Shown: positions 23,174 to 31,331 of the stretch, piece by piece
How the letters are laid out: each line of letters opens with the position of its first letter
How positions within the stretch are numbered: the stretch's first letter is position 1
NCBI RefSeq assembly: GCF_014648695.1
Contig: NZ_BMRP01000007.1
Span: 1-34,205, forward strand
DNA length: 34,205 nucleotides
DNA from: Streptomyces albospinus
Lineage (GTDB): Bacteria > Actinomycetota > Actinomycetes > Streptomycetales > Streptomycetaceae
Direction: 5' to 3'
Position numbers and translations under genes: made by a program
The notes under the pieces: generated by a model
The model's input: only the letters and a program-made list of their open reading frames with translations
The model's database searches: none
What the model was told of the DNA's origin: nothing

Positions 23174-24570
23174 TGGCCGTGGTCCGCGAGTTCACCCTGC
23201 CCGACCTGGGGGAGGGCCTCACCGAGGCGGTGATCGTGCAGTGGCTGGTCGAGGCCGGCGACGTGGTGGCCGTCGACCAGCCGGTGGTGGAGGTCGAAAC
23301 CGCCAAGGCGATGGTCGAGGTGCCGTGCCCGTACGGCGGTGTGGTCACCGCCCGCTTCGGTGAAGAGGGGGCCGAAGTCCCGGTGGGGGCGCCCTTGGTG
23401 ACGGTCGCCGTGGGGGCGGTGCCGGACGATCTGGCGGCGAGCGGCGGGGCGCCCCCGGTGCCCGCCGCGGAGGGCGCGGACGGCGCGGCGGATTCCGGAT
23501 CGGGGAATGTGCTGGTCGGGTACGGGACGAGCGCGTCGGCGGCACGCCGGCGGCGGGTCCGGCCCGGGACGCCGGCCGGCCCCGGGGCGGGTGCGTCGGC
23601 GGAGTCCCCTCAGGCGCCCGCGTCCGCTGCTGCCGGGCCCACCGGCAGCCGGGCGGACGCCGCCGGAGCCGCTGCCGCCGGCGCCCGTACGGTCGCCGTC
23701 ATCTCGCCGCTGGTGCGCCGTATCGCGCGGGAACACGGCCTGGATCTCCAGGGGCTGACGGGCACCGGCCGCGACGGGCTGATTCTCCGTACGGACGTCG
23801 AGTCGGCGATCTGGGCGCTGCGTGAGCGGGAGACGGCCGCCGCCGGGGCCGCCCTCGGCGCGGGGACCGCGGCCGTCCCCGGGGAGGAGCGGATCCCGCT
23901 CCGGGGGATGCGCGGTGCCGCCGCCGAGAAGTTCAGCCGCAGCCGCCGGGAGATCCCGGACGCGACGTGCTGGGTGGACGCCGACGCCACCGAACTCCTC
24001 GCCGCCCGCGCGGCGATGAATGTGCCCGGCGCCCCCAAGGTGTCGCTGCTCGCGCTGCTGGCCCGGATCTGCACGGCCGCGCTCGCCCGTTATCCCGAGC
24101 TGAACGCCACCGTCGACACCGCCACCCAGGAGATCGTCCGGCTGCCCGCCGTCCATCTGGGCTTCGCGGCGCAGACCGACCGCGGCCTGGTGGTGCCGGT
24201 CGTCCGGGACGCACAGAACCGCACGGTCGAGGAGCTGTCCGCCGAGATGGCCCGGCTCACCGAGACCGCGCGCTCCGGTGGGCTGTCGCTCGCCGAGCTG
24301 ACCCACGGCACGTTCACGCTCAACAACTACGGCGTCTTCGGCGTCGACGGCTCCACACCGATCATCAACCACCCCGAGGCGGCGATGCTCGGCGTCGGCC
24401 GGATATCCGCCAAACCCTGGGTCCACGAAGGCGAGTTGGCCGTCCGGCAGGTCGTCCAGCTCTCGTTCACCTTCGACCACCGGGTGTGCGACGGCGGCAC
24501 CGCGGGCGGCTTCCTGCGCTATGTGGCCGACTGTGTGGAGCAGCCCGCGCTGCTGCTGCGCGCGCTCTGA
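23173..24570 (+). CDS. bkdC: Dihydrolipoamide acyltransferase E2 (BkdC)
   Basis: E2 core of the complex, 465 residues. Residues 1-80 are a single lipoyl domain with the lipoylated Lys45 in VEVETAKAMVEVPCP. A 70-residue Ala/Gly/Pro-rich linker leads to the subunit-binding domain near 175-210 (ISPLVRRIAREHGLDLQGLT, GTGRDGLILRTDVESA). The catalytic domain ends with FDHRVCDGGTAGGFLRYV, containing His436 and Asp440 of the HxxxDG motif. A GTG codon just before the ATG at 23173 is an alternative start. No E3 (lipoamide dehydrogenase) gene follows, so E3 must be supplied from elsewhere. A strong hairpin ends the operon. Confidence 0.93.
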   Translation: MAVVREFTLPDLGEGLTEAVIVQWLVEAGDVVAVDQPVVEVETAKAMVEVPCPYGGVVTARFGEEGAEVPVGAPLVTVAVGAVPDDLAASGGAPPVPAAEGADGAADSGSGNVLVGYGTSASAARRRRVRPGTPAGPGAGASAESPQAPASAAAGPTGSRADAAGAAAAGARTVAVISPLVRRIAREHGLDLQGLTGTGRDGLILRTDVESAIWALRERETAAAGAALGAGTAAVPGEERIPLRGMRGAAAEKFSRSRREIPDATCWVDADATELLAARAAMNVPGAPKVSLLALLARICTAALARYPELNATVDTATQEIVRLPAVHLGFAAQTDRGLVVPVVRDAQNRTVEELSAEMARLTETARSGGLSLAELTHGTFTLNNYGVFGVDGSTPIINHPEAAMLGVGRISAKPWVHEGELAVRQVVQLSFTFDHRVCDGGTAGGFLRYVADCVEQPALLLRAL

Positions 24571-24632
24571 CCGCCGGGCCGGTGCGGCCGGCCCGGCCCG
24601 GGGCGGGCGCGCCGACTGTGACGGTCGCGACA

Positions 24633-24663
24633 GCGACGACACAGCCGGAGGCTGTGTCGTCGC
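24633..24663. terminator. Terminator hairpin after bkdC
   Basis: GCGACGACACAGCC pairs perfectly with GGCTGTGTCGTCGC: a 14-bp stem and 3-base loop (GGA), 62 bases after the bkdC stop. There is no T-run, but the stem is strong and well placed between two operons. Confidence 0.8.
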
Positions 24664-24687
24664 GTCACTCCTGGTGATACTCAAGGG

Positions 24688-25602
24688 GTGAGCGACCACA
24701 CCGTCTACGACACCATCGTGCTGGCCGGGGGTGCGGCTCGGCGGCTCGGCGGGGCGGACAAACCCGCCCTGTCCGTCGGCGGCCGTCCGCTCCTGGACCG
24801 GGTGCTGGCCGCCTGCCCCGACGCCGCGGTCACCGTCGTCGTCGGCCCCGGCCGCCCCACCGTCCGCGCCGTCGTCCACGCCCTTGAGGATCCGCCCGGC
24901 GGCGGCCCGCTCGCCGCGCTGGACGCCGGGCTGCGGCACACCACCGCGCCGACGGTCCTGGTCCTCTCCGCCGATCTGCCGTTCCTGACGGCCGCGACCG
25001 TACGGGACCTCCTCCGGGCGGCGACCGCGCCCGACGCCGCCCCCCGGGACGGTGCGCTGCTGCGCGACGCGGACGGCCGCGACCAGCCGCTGGTGGCCGC
25101 CTACGGCGCGGCGCCGGTGCGCCGCCGGCTCGACCTGCTGCGCGCCGAACACGGCACCCTGGCCGGGCTGCCGCTGCGCCGCCTGACGTCCGCGCTGGCG
25201 CTGGCCCGGGTCCAGGACGCCACGTCCACGGCCTCCTTCGACTGCGACACCTGGGAAGACATCAGCGCGGCGCGCGCCCGTATCAGGGAGCATGGACACG
25301 TGTTGGACGAATGGATCACCGCAGTCAAGGCCGAACTGGGCATCGACCTCGATGTCGACACGGCGGCACTTCTCGACCTCGCGCGGGACGCGGCGCACGG
25401 CGTGGCCCGTCCCGCCGCGCCGCTGACGACCTTCCTGGTCGGTTACGCGGCGGCCCAACAGGGCCGGGACGTGGCCGAGCTGGCGCAGCGGGCCGCCGAG
25501 CTGGCCAACCGCTGGGCAGCGGAGGCCGAGGCCGAAGGGGCGCAGGCGGCCGGGGCGGCGGAGGCGGGCGGCGCCGGCAGCGAAGCGAAGCCCGCGGAAT
25601 GA
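24688..25602 (+). CDS. MobA-like nucleotidyltransferase fused to DUF6457 domain
   Basis: A 304-residue protein. The first 200 residues are a MobA-type NTP transferase with TIVLAGGAARRLGGADKPAL (the LAGG..R.G..K loop), GGPLAALDAGL and LVLSADLPFL. It would attach GMP or another nucleotide to molybdopterin. The last 90 residues (VLDEWITAVKAELGIDLDVD, FLVGYAAAQQG) form a DUF6457 domain, which is often found with molybdenum cofactor genes. The GTG at 24688 gives the expected N-terminus; no strong ribosome-binding site is visible. It overlaps moeA by ATGA, supporting a molybdenum cofactor role, although the exact nucleotide is not proven by sequence. Confidence 0.85.
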   Translation: MSDHTVYDTIVLAGGAARRLGGADKPALSVGGRPLLDRVLAACPDAAVTVVVGPGRPTVRAVVHALEDPPGGGPLAALDAGLRHTTAPTVLVLSADLPFLTAATVRDLLRAATAPDAAPRDGALLRDADGRDQPLVAAYGAAPVRRRLDLLRAEHGTLAGLPLRRLTSALALARVQDATSTASFDCDTWEDISAARARIREHGHVLDEWITAVKAELGIDLDVDTAALLDLARDAAHGVARPAAPLTTFLVGYAAAQQGRDVAELAQRAAELANRWAAEAEAEGAQAAGAAEAGGAGSEAKPAE

Positions 25603-27158
25603 CCGACGGGGAGTTCGGCGGCGCGTTCCGCGACGTGACCGGGGACCCGTTCGACGACGCGCTCGCGCTGGCCAACGGCACCGCACCGGCGCGCCTGCGG
25701 TCCGGAGCCGCCGACGGGCCGTACGGCGCCCGCGGCACCGGCCCGTTCGCCGCCGGTGGCAACCCCGGCCCCGGCGATGCGGCCGGCCCGCACCACCCCA
25801 CCGGGCCGGAGTCCCGGAGGGCGCGGCCCGCAGGCGCCCCCCGGCCGCCCGCCGGCCACCCCGCCACCCCCTGGCCCGCGGCCCGGGAGACCGCGGGGCG
25901 AGCGGTGCCCGAGCCGCCCGAGCCCGGGACGGCCGCGCTGGGCGACGCGCTCGGCCGGACGCTCGCCGCGGCCCTGACGGCACTCACCGACCTGCCGTCT
26001 TTCGACACCTCGGCCATGGACGGCTGGGCGGTCTCCGGCCCCGGCCCCTGGCGCGTCGCCCGCCCCGCGGAGGAGGACGCCGAGCCCGGCCCCGCCGCCG
26101 GCATCCTCGCCGGCCACGCCACCACCGAAGCGCTCCCCGACGGCCATGCGATCCCGATCGCCACCGGCGCCCGCATCCCGCCCGGCGCCACCGCCGTACT
26201 GCGCAGCGAGCACGGCGAGGTCCTCGACCTGCCCGACGGCCGCGCCCGGCTGTACGCGCCGCGGCCGGTGCCGCCGGGCCAGGACATCCGCCCGCGCGGC
26301 CAGGAGTGCCGCCGCGGCGACCACCTGCTGCCGGCCGGCGCCGTGGTGACCCCCGCGGTCCTGGGCCTGGCCGCGGCGGCCGGCTACGACGAGCTGTCCG
26401 TCTACCCCCGGCCGACCGTCGAAGTGCTGGTCCTGGGCGATGAGTTGCTGCGCGAGGGGCTGCCCGAGGACGGCCGCATCCGGGACGCGCTCGGCCCGAT
26501 GCTGGCGCCCTGGCTGCGGGAGCTCGGCGCCGAGGCCGCCGCGCCGCGGCATCTCGCCGACGACGCCGACACGCTGTACGAGGCCGTCGCCGGGTCCACC
26601 GCCGACCTGGTCGTCACCACCGGCGGCACCGCGTCGGGCCCCGTCGACCATGTGCACCCGACCCTGCGCCGGCTGGGTGCCGAACTGCTGGTGGACGGCG
26701 TGGCGGTGCGCCCCGGCCACCCCATGCTGCTGGCCCGCCTCGCGCCGCGCCGGCACCTTGTCGGCCTCCCCGGGAACCCCCTCGCCGCGGTGTCCGGCCT
26801 GCTCACCCTCGCCGAGCCGCTGCTCCGCTCCCTCGCCGCCCGCCGGCCCGCCGCCCCGTACCGCGCGCCGCTGGCCGCCGCCGTCCACGGCCATCCGCAC
26901 GACACCCGGCTCGTCCCGGTCGCCTACCGCGACGACGAACGGCACGGCCTGGTGGCCACTCCGCTGCACTTCCACGGTCCCGCCATGCTGCGCGGAATCG
27001 CCGCCGCCGACGCGATGGCCGTCATCCCGCCCAACGGCGCGGAGTACGGCGCCGAGGTCGAACTCCTCGAACTCCCCTGGCCGGCGAGCTGGTCGGCGGG
27101 GTGGGCCGCCCCCGGAGCGCCGTACGACGCCGCAGCCCCGTCCGGGGGCCCCGCGTGA
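25599..27158 (+). CDS. moeA: Molybdopterin molybdenumtransferase MoeA
   Basis: MoeA inserts molybdate into adenylated molybdopterin. This form has 519 residues, with a Pro/Ala-rich low-complexity extension of about 105 residues before the domain. The core shows DLPSFDTSAMDGWAV, AIPIATGARIPPGATAVLRS, VVTTGGTASGPVDHV and VGLPGNPLAAVSGLLTLAEP in order, all expected MoeA motifs. ATG 25599 overlaps the mobA-like stop; the stop overlaps the GTG of the broken potassium channel gene (GTGA). The N-terminal extension may be a flexible tail, and the true start could lie further downstream, but the ATGA overlap favours 25599. Confidence 0.9.
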   Translation: MTDGEFGGAFRDVTGDPFDDALALANGTAPARLRSGAADGPYGARGTGPFAAGGNPGPGDAAGPHHPTGPESRRARPAGAPRPPAGHPATPWPAARETAGRAVPEPPEPGTAALGDALGRTLAAALTALTDLPSFDTSAMDGWAVSGPGPWRVARPAEEDAEPGPAAGILAGHATTEALPDGHAIPIATGARIPPGATAVLRSEHGEVLDLPDGRARLYAPRPVPPGQDIRPRGQECRRGDHLLPAGAVVTPAVLGLAAAAGYDELSVYPRPTVEVLVLGDELLREGLPEDGRIRDALGPMLAPWLRELGAEAAAPRHLADDADTLYEAVAGSTADLVVTTGGTASGPVDHVHPTLRRLGAELLVDGVAVRPGHPMLLARLAPRRHLVGLPGNPLAAVSGLLTLAEPLLRSLAARRPAAPYRAPLAAAVHGHPHDTRLVPVAYRDDERHGLVATPLHFHGPAMLRGIAAADAMAVIPPNGAEYGAEVELLELPWPASWSAGWAAPGAPYDAAAPSGGPA

Positions 27159-27405
27159 AGCTCCCGTCCCACGACGCCGTGGCACGTGAGCTTCCCGAGG
27201 ACCGGTCCCACCGGGTGATCCTGCCCCGCCGCATGTCGAAGGCGCCGATACGCGATACGGCGGCATCGTCCCCTACCGCGCCGGCGCCCGGCTGTCGAAC
27301 ATCCTGCTCGTCACGCCGCTGCGCGCGGTGTTCCTGATCGTCCTGGTCGGCGCCACCCTGGAAGCGCTGACCGAACGCACCCGCGAGCAGTGGCAGTTGA
27401 AACGC
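27155..27405 (+). pseudogene. Potassium channel (TrkA-N/ion channel) gene, 5' fragment with pore deletion
   Basis: GTG 27155 begins KLPSHDAVARELPEDRSHRV, then MSKAPIRDTA, the usual N-terminus of the Streptomyces channel gene that follows moeA. After RDTA the frame shifts and reads YGGIVPYRAGARLSNILLVT, TPLRAVFLIVLVGATLEAL and TERTREQWQLKR. The normal protein has about 60-65 residues between RDTA and the filter GYGDIVPY, with the first membrane helix, pore helix and filter Thr-Thr-Gly. These roughly 190 bases are deleted here, leaving only the end of the filter (YGG). Thus the pore was lost before or after the insertion that cuts the gene at 27405. The 3' part lies at 30471-31214. Confidence 0.85.
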
Positions 27406-27440
27406 CGGAGTCAACACTTTGCCGCAGGGAAGGCAGGCTT

Positions 27441-28559
27441 TCAGCTCGCGTGGTCCCCGGACGTTGCCCGTTGAACGGTGATGAGCCGGTCCGTGAGCTG
27501 GAGCGTCGCGGCCTCGGGCTCGGTGTAGTCCAGCACCCTGCCCCCTCGTAGGACGGCCACGACCAGGTCACCGCACTCGCGGGGGGAACGTCCCGCCTCG
27601 GACTTCGCCACCGCCCGTTCCTTGAGGTCCAGTCCACTTCCGTACGTCATCAGCTCTTCCAGGACGGTGCTCGCGCTCGGGCTCGTCATCGCCATACCGA
27701 GCAGCTGGCCCGCCGAGCTGGAACTCGTGATGACCGTGTCGGCTCCGCTCTGCTTCAGCAGTGGGATGTTCTCGTCCTCCCGGACCGCCACCACGATGGA
27801 TGCGTGCTTGTTGAGCTGGCGCGCGGTGAGCGTCACCAGGGCGGCTGTCTCGTCCCGATGGGTGGCGACGACCACCTTCGAGGCCCGGTGCAACTCGGCC
27901 CTGCGCAGCGCGTCGGAACGGGTCGCATCCCCGAGGACGCCCACGAGTCCGTCATTGCCGGCTGCATCCACCGTCTGCTTCTGAGGATCGACCACAACGA
28001 TCTTCTGCTTCGAGACGCCCTGGCCGACCAGGGTTTCGACGGTGTGGCGGCCCTTGGTTCCGTACCCGATGACGACGATGTGGTCGCGCATACGGGACCG
28101 CCAGCGATGAACGCGTACCTGATGCCGGGTGCGCTCGGTGAGCACTTCCAGCGTGGTGCCGACCAAGATGATCAGGAACAGGACGCGCAGCGGTGTGACG
28201 ACGAGGATGTTGGTCAGCCGTGCGCCGTCGCTGACCGGTGTGATGTCGCCGTAGCCCGTGGTCGAAAGGGTCACGGTCGCGTAGTACGCCGAGTCGAGGA
28301 ACCCAACGGTCCCGCCGGCGTTGTCGTGGTACCCAGCACGGTCGACCCACACGACGAACGTCGTGAGTGCCAGCACCAGAAGAGCCATGACCAGCCGACG
28401 GAAGACTTGCTGAAGCGGGGGTTTCACGCCCTGCACGGGCATGACGACGGACCGGCCGTCCTCGGCGTCCTCCTCGGCCTGGGCGCGTGAACGCGACCAG
28501 AGGGACCGGAAGATGGAGCCCTTTCCGCTATCCCGGAATGGCTGTTGCTCTTCCCTCAT
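27441..28559 (-). CDS. Two-helix potassium channel with TrkA-N (RCK) domain
   Basis: A 372-residue channel protein. After a charged N-terminal tail come membrane helix 1 (LVMALLVLALTTFVVWVD), the pore with YYATVTLSTTGYGDITPVSD (filter T-T-G-Y-G at residues 100-104) and helix 2 (ILVVTPLRVLFLIILVGTTL). The cytoplasmic RCK domain follows (HIVVIGYGTKGRHTVETLVG; VVVDPQKQTVDAAG; GDATRSDALRRAELHRA), then a second C-terminal region. All parts needed for an NAD-gated K+ channel are intact. It is homologous along its full length to the host channel that the insert has split, but clearly divergent (for example KHASIVVAVREDENIPLL against KRANIVAAVREEENAPLL). ATG 28559 has GAGGGG about 10 bases upstream. 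Confidence 0.88.
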   Translation of the reverse strand: MREEQQPFRDSGKGSIFRSLWSRSRAQAEEDAEDGRSVVMPVQGVKPPLQQVFRRLVMALLVLALTTFVVWVDRAGYHDNAGGTVGFLDSAYYATVTLSTTGYGDITPVSDGARLTNILVVTPLRVLFLIILVGTTLEVLTERTRHQVRVHRWRSRMRDHIVVIGYGTKGRHTVETLVGQGVSKQKIVVVDPQKQTVDAAGNDGLVGVLGDATRSDALRRAELHRASKVVVATHRDETAALVTLTARQLNKHASIVVAVREDENIPLLKQSGADTVITSSSSAGQLLGMAMTSPSASTVLEELMTYGSGLDLKERAVAKSEAGRSPRECGDLVVAVLRGGRVLDYTEPEAATLQLTDRLITVQRATSGDHAS

Positions 28560-28701
28560 CGGGGCGGCCCCTCTTGTGCGGCCTGCACTGCGGAAGTTCG
28601 TCCGTAAGGCATAAGGCCATCCTCGGGTATCAGGCTGCGCCGTGTCCCGTTTGGAGTACCCCGTCAGGCATTCGGTCTCATCCGGATGTACTCCTGGATA
28701 C

Positions 28702-29283
28702 ATGACATCGGAGAGCCCCAAGCCCCCTGATGCATCCGAAAAGCAGGCGAAGAAGCGATGGGATCCTACGACCTGGGCGGCGTGGGGGAGCCTGGCTGTG
28801 GCAGCCATCGCACTGGGGAACTCCATCTACGGGGCCCAGATCGCCAGGGATGCCAGTGATCAGGCGAAGAGGACGGAGCATCGTTCCGAGGAACAGAGCG
28901 AGAAATCTCAAGCATCGCTGGTTTCGTACTCCTTCCTGAACAACCCCCAAGGGCAGACGGAGTCTCTGACCATCTTGAACCGCAGTGATGTCGCGATTAC
29001 CAAGGTGGTCATGGTGTTTCAGGATGTGAAGTGGTATGCCTACTTCGATCAAATCCCGCCTTGTAGTTGGCAGAAAGTCGAACAGCTTCACAACTATAGC
29101 CTCGGGGCGCACGAATTTATTCGTTTCCTGGATGGCAATGGTGTCGCGTGGCAGAAGGTGATGGCGGACGGCCGTTCCGGGCTCAAGAAAATCGACAATC
29201 CGAATCCGCCGCAAGATGACACGAACGTCAGCTCCACCATTGAGGTTGGCCAATCAAACGGAAGTGTGTCGAACTGCCGGTGA
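28702..29283 (+). CDS. Hypothetical protein with one membrane segment
   Basis: A 193-residue protein of no recognised family. The N-terminal 25 residues are charged (KPPDASEKQAKKRWDPTTW), followed by a hydrophobic segment AAWGSLAVAAIALGNSIYGA that is probably a membrane anchor, then a Glu/Arg-rich helix (KRTEHRSEEQSEKSQA) and a beta-rich domain (SLTILNRSDVAITKVVMVFQ). This layout resembles small membrane-anchored proteins of unknown role found in mobile islands. ATG 28702 has only a weak upstream GGA; a GTG at 28642 would add 20 residues. GC content is visibly below the chromosomal genes. It is divergent from the channel gene. Confidence 0.6.
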   Translation: MTSESPKPPDASEKQAKKRWDPTTWAAWGSLAVAAIALGNSIYGAQIARDASDQAKRTEHRSEEQSEKSQASLVSYSFLNNPQGQTESLTILNRSDVAITKVVMVFQDVKWYAYFDQIPPCSWQKVEQLHNYSLGAHEFIRFLDGNGVAWQKVMADGRSGLKKIDNPNPPQDDTNVSSTIEVGQSNGSVSNCR

Positions 29284-29641
29284 GTCCCACTCGCGAGCGC
29301 CCTGCTTTCGGTGTGAGCTAGAGCTGTCGCCGTGCGACTCCTGTCCGAAGCCCAGGGGCGGAGGGTGTCATAGGCGCTTCGTGGCGCGCGCATCTCCAAG
29401 CGTTGTCGTTGGCCTTGAAGGTCACCAGGGCATTCTGCATTCGGGGCCGATTTGGCGCTGGTGCAGGAGTGTGTGATATCCGCAATCGGCCCTTTCCGGG
29501 TTCCAGGTGAAAATTCTAATTCTCTGTGATTTCGACGGTTTCGGTCTTTCTGGTAGTGGCGATGTCATCGCGAGATCTACCAGAAGCTCGCTGGGGAACC
29601 GCCGTGCTCCAAGGGTTGTCCCATATTGATCGGTCCCCGGG
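29284..29641. other. Intergenic stretch in the insert, no gene recognised
   Basis: These 358 bases contain no frame with family features. A 9-bp inverted repeat (GGGCCGATT at 29444-29452 with AATCGGCCC at 29484-29492) has a 31-base loop, so terminator function is doubtful. The lower GC here is like that of the preceding gene. Confidence 0.5.
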
Positions 29642-29998
29642 TTATTGGCCGACGGAGAGGACGGATTCCGCGACGGACGTGCGTGCGTACAGCACTGAGC
29701 GGCCGGCCCGGTGGGCGGTGAGGAAACCGGCATTGCGCAGTGCCGTGAAGTTCTGGGAGACCCCGGCTTCGGAGATCCCGGTGCGGTGAGCCGGTTCTGT
29801 CGTTGTGGCCGGAGTCTCCAGTTCGGTGAGCAGGAGGGCCCGTGCACGGCCGACCGCGGCGACGATCGCCGCGGTACTGATGACGGTGCGGCGTTCCCAC
29901 GGCGTGCCGGTGACGTGTGAGAGCTCCTTGCTCGCGCTCATGCAGCGACGTGCGGTTGAGCAGGTGGGCACTACCGCGCATGGCGTGGTGGCCGCCAT
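29642..29998 (-). pseudogene. ArsR-like winged-helix regulator, C-terminal remnant
   Basis: The minus-strand frame reads ALLLTELETPATTTEPAHRT, GISEAGVSQNFTALRNAGFL and TAHRAGRSVLYARTSVAESV, which is the winged helix of an ArsR-type regulator (helix AGVSQxxxALRxAG, wing RAGRSVLYART). In intact relatives this domain lies at the end of a protein of about 320 residues. Here everything upstream of about residue 45 of the frame is unrelated and continues into the recombinase remnant in another frame. A short product from ATG 29998 or the ATG at 29941 is possible, but the original N-terminal domain is gone. Confidence 0.6.
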
Positions 29999-30011
29999 CG
30001 CCTCCGAGACG

Positions 30012-30445
30012 GCAGTCGCGGGTGAGTCGACCGATGTCGTAGACGATCAGTGCCTCGACGCGCTCGCCGTTCGGCGCGGTCCCGCGCTGGGGATCGTCCA
30101 ACGCCCCTTCACACACAGGGCGCACGACGCGGTAGCCGATTTCCCCGTTGGGCAGACGTACGCGCTTGCGTTTCCATGCGCTCGTGTCCGGCTCCTCGTA
30201 CGTGGAGACCTACCGTCCGCCCCGCCACTCGACGCACGACCGGTTGTCCTTCTCCTGCTCGTCGCGGCTCTTGATGTCCGCCCGGTCATGGGACGGAAGG
30301 CGGGCTTGGTCTCCGTGTTGTCGGTAGCGTCGTTCTCAGCAGTGGTGGACCTCTCGTCGGCCGTGAAGGACAGACGGACAGGACCGGCCCGGTTCTGGCC
30401 TTTGAGATCGTCCCAACGGGCCCGCTGCGCAAGCCCGTTGTCCAC
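30012..30445 (-). pseudogene. Serine recombinase/integrase, broken N-terminal half
   Basis: From GTG 30445 the minus strand encodes DNGLAQRARWDDLKGQNRAG, VRLSFTADERSTTAEN and FRPMTGR. A one-base shift then gives DIKSRDEQEKDNRSCVEWRG, followed by TAG (30210-30212) and, in the same frame, TYEEPDTSAWKRKRVRLPNG, EIGYRVVRPV and VEALIVYDIGRLTRD. The last motif, [VL]xVYDxxRLTR, and the R..E..DQ-type start are those of the large serine recombinase catalytic domain. The recombinase and zinc-ribbon domains are missing; the frame ends in ArsR-like DNA. A frameshift, a nonsense codon and a truncation make it inactive. It lies 25 bases from the right end of the insert and probably was the enzyme that placed the element. 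Confidence 0.75.
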
Positions 30446-30470
30446 GGGCGGGTTGCTTTCGTCAAAATGC

Positions 30471-31214
30471 TGGAGAAACGCCGTGCGCGATCACACCGTC
30501 ATCGTCGGCTACGGGACCAAGGGACGGTCCGCGGTCCAGACCCTCTGCGCCACGGGCCTGGCCCGCGACCGCATCGTCGTCGTGGACCCCAGCGCCAAGG
30601 TGATCGACGCGGCGGTGGCCGAGGGGTTCGCGGGGGTGGTCGGCGACGCGACCCGCAGTGACGTCCTGCTGCGGGCCGAGATCCAGCGCGCGCACCAGGT
30701 CGTCATCGCCACCCAGCGCGACGACACCGCCGTCCTGGTCTCGTTGACCGCCCGTCAGCTCAACAAGCGGGCCAATATCGTCGCCGCGGTGCGCGAGGAG
30801 GAGAACGCCCCGCTGCTGCGGCAGTCCGGCGCCGACGCGGTGATCACCTCGGCCAGTGCGGCCGGCCGGCTGCTGGGGCTCTCCGTGCACAGTCCCAGCG
30901 CGGGAACCGTCATGGAGGACCTGATCCAGCAGGGCAGCGGTCTCGACCTCGTGGAACGTCCGGTGGTCAAGGCCGAGGTCGGCAGGTCCGTCCGGGAGAC
31001 CGACGACCTGGTCGTTTCCGTCCTGCGGGGCCACCGGCTGCTGGGGTACGACCACCCGGAGGCGAGCCCGCTACAGGCCGCGGACCGGCTGATCACCATC
31101 GTCCGGGTCGCCCCGGCACAGGAGCCGGACCGGTTCGGCAAGCCGCCCGTCCGCCCCGCCGGGCCGACGCTGCCCGGCACCGGCGTCTCCCCGATGCGCC
31201 GGGCGGACGAATAG
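30471..31214 (+). pseudogene. Potassium channel gene, 3' fragment (TrkA-N/RCK domain)
   Basis: This 248-codon frame is the cytoplasmic half of the channel that starts at 27155: WRNAVRDHTVIVGYGTKGRS, VVVDPSAKVIDAAVAEGFAG, GDATRSDVLLRAEIQRAHQV and LLRQSGADAVITSASAAGRL, ending at TAG 31212-31214. The Rossmann GYGTKG loop and the rest of the RCK domain show no lesions. A GTG at 30483 is preceded by GGAG with a 7-base gap, so a stand-alone 243-residue RCK protein might still be made. It is listed as a pseudogene because its own pore part lies 3 kb away and is itself deleted. Confidence 0.8.
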
Positions 31215-31331
31215 GGAGCAGCCAGGCGGGGGCCGGGCAACCGGCTTCTCCGGGGCTCCTATCCGCCCGACCTGCCGCGACGCCGACCCGCACCGTCGCC
31301 CCGCAGCCGGTCGGCGAGTAGCCTCGCGCCC

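Larger units (their letters stand above)
27406..30470. mobile_element. Degenerate integrative element inserted in a potassium channel gene
   Basis: The channel gene reads up to AAACGC at 27405 and resumes with TGGAGAAACGCC at 30471, which restores KR-WRNAVRDHTV with no codon lost. The 3,065-base insert therefore replaces nothing. GCCGGAG (27404-27410) and GCTGGAG (30469-30475) form a 7-base imperfect repeat at the two ends, compatible with the short core of serine-integrase att sites. The remains of a serine recombinase lie at the right end, starting 25 bases from the junction. Cargo is an intact channel homologue, an unknown protein and a truncated ArsR-like regulator. Confidence 0.75.

Noticed and set aside
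23062..25983. 973-codon minus-strand frame over bkdC and the mobA-like gene
   Set aside because: It has no family features and spans two well-supported genes on the other strand.
29444..29492. Inverted repeat GGGCCGATT/AATCGGCCC as insertion sequence ends or terminator
   Set aside because: The loop is 31 bases, there is no transposase between the arms and the repeat is only 9 bp.
29805..30470. N-terminal extension of the RCK frame through the insert
   Set aside because: This open stretch is the complement of the ArsR and recombinase remnants and lacks any domain; homology to the channel begins only at 30471.
30467..30661. ATG frame beginning MLEKRRARSHRH at the right junction
   Set aside because: It is out of frame with the RCK domain; the channel frame is the one with motifs.
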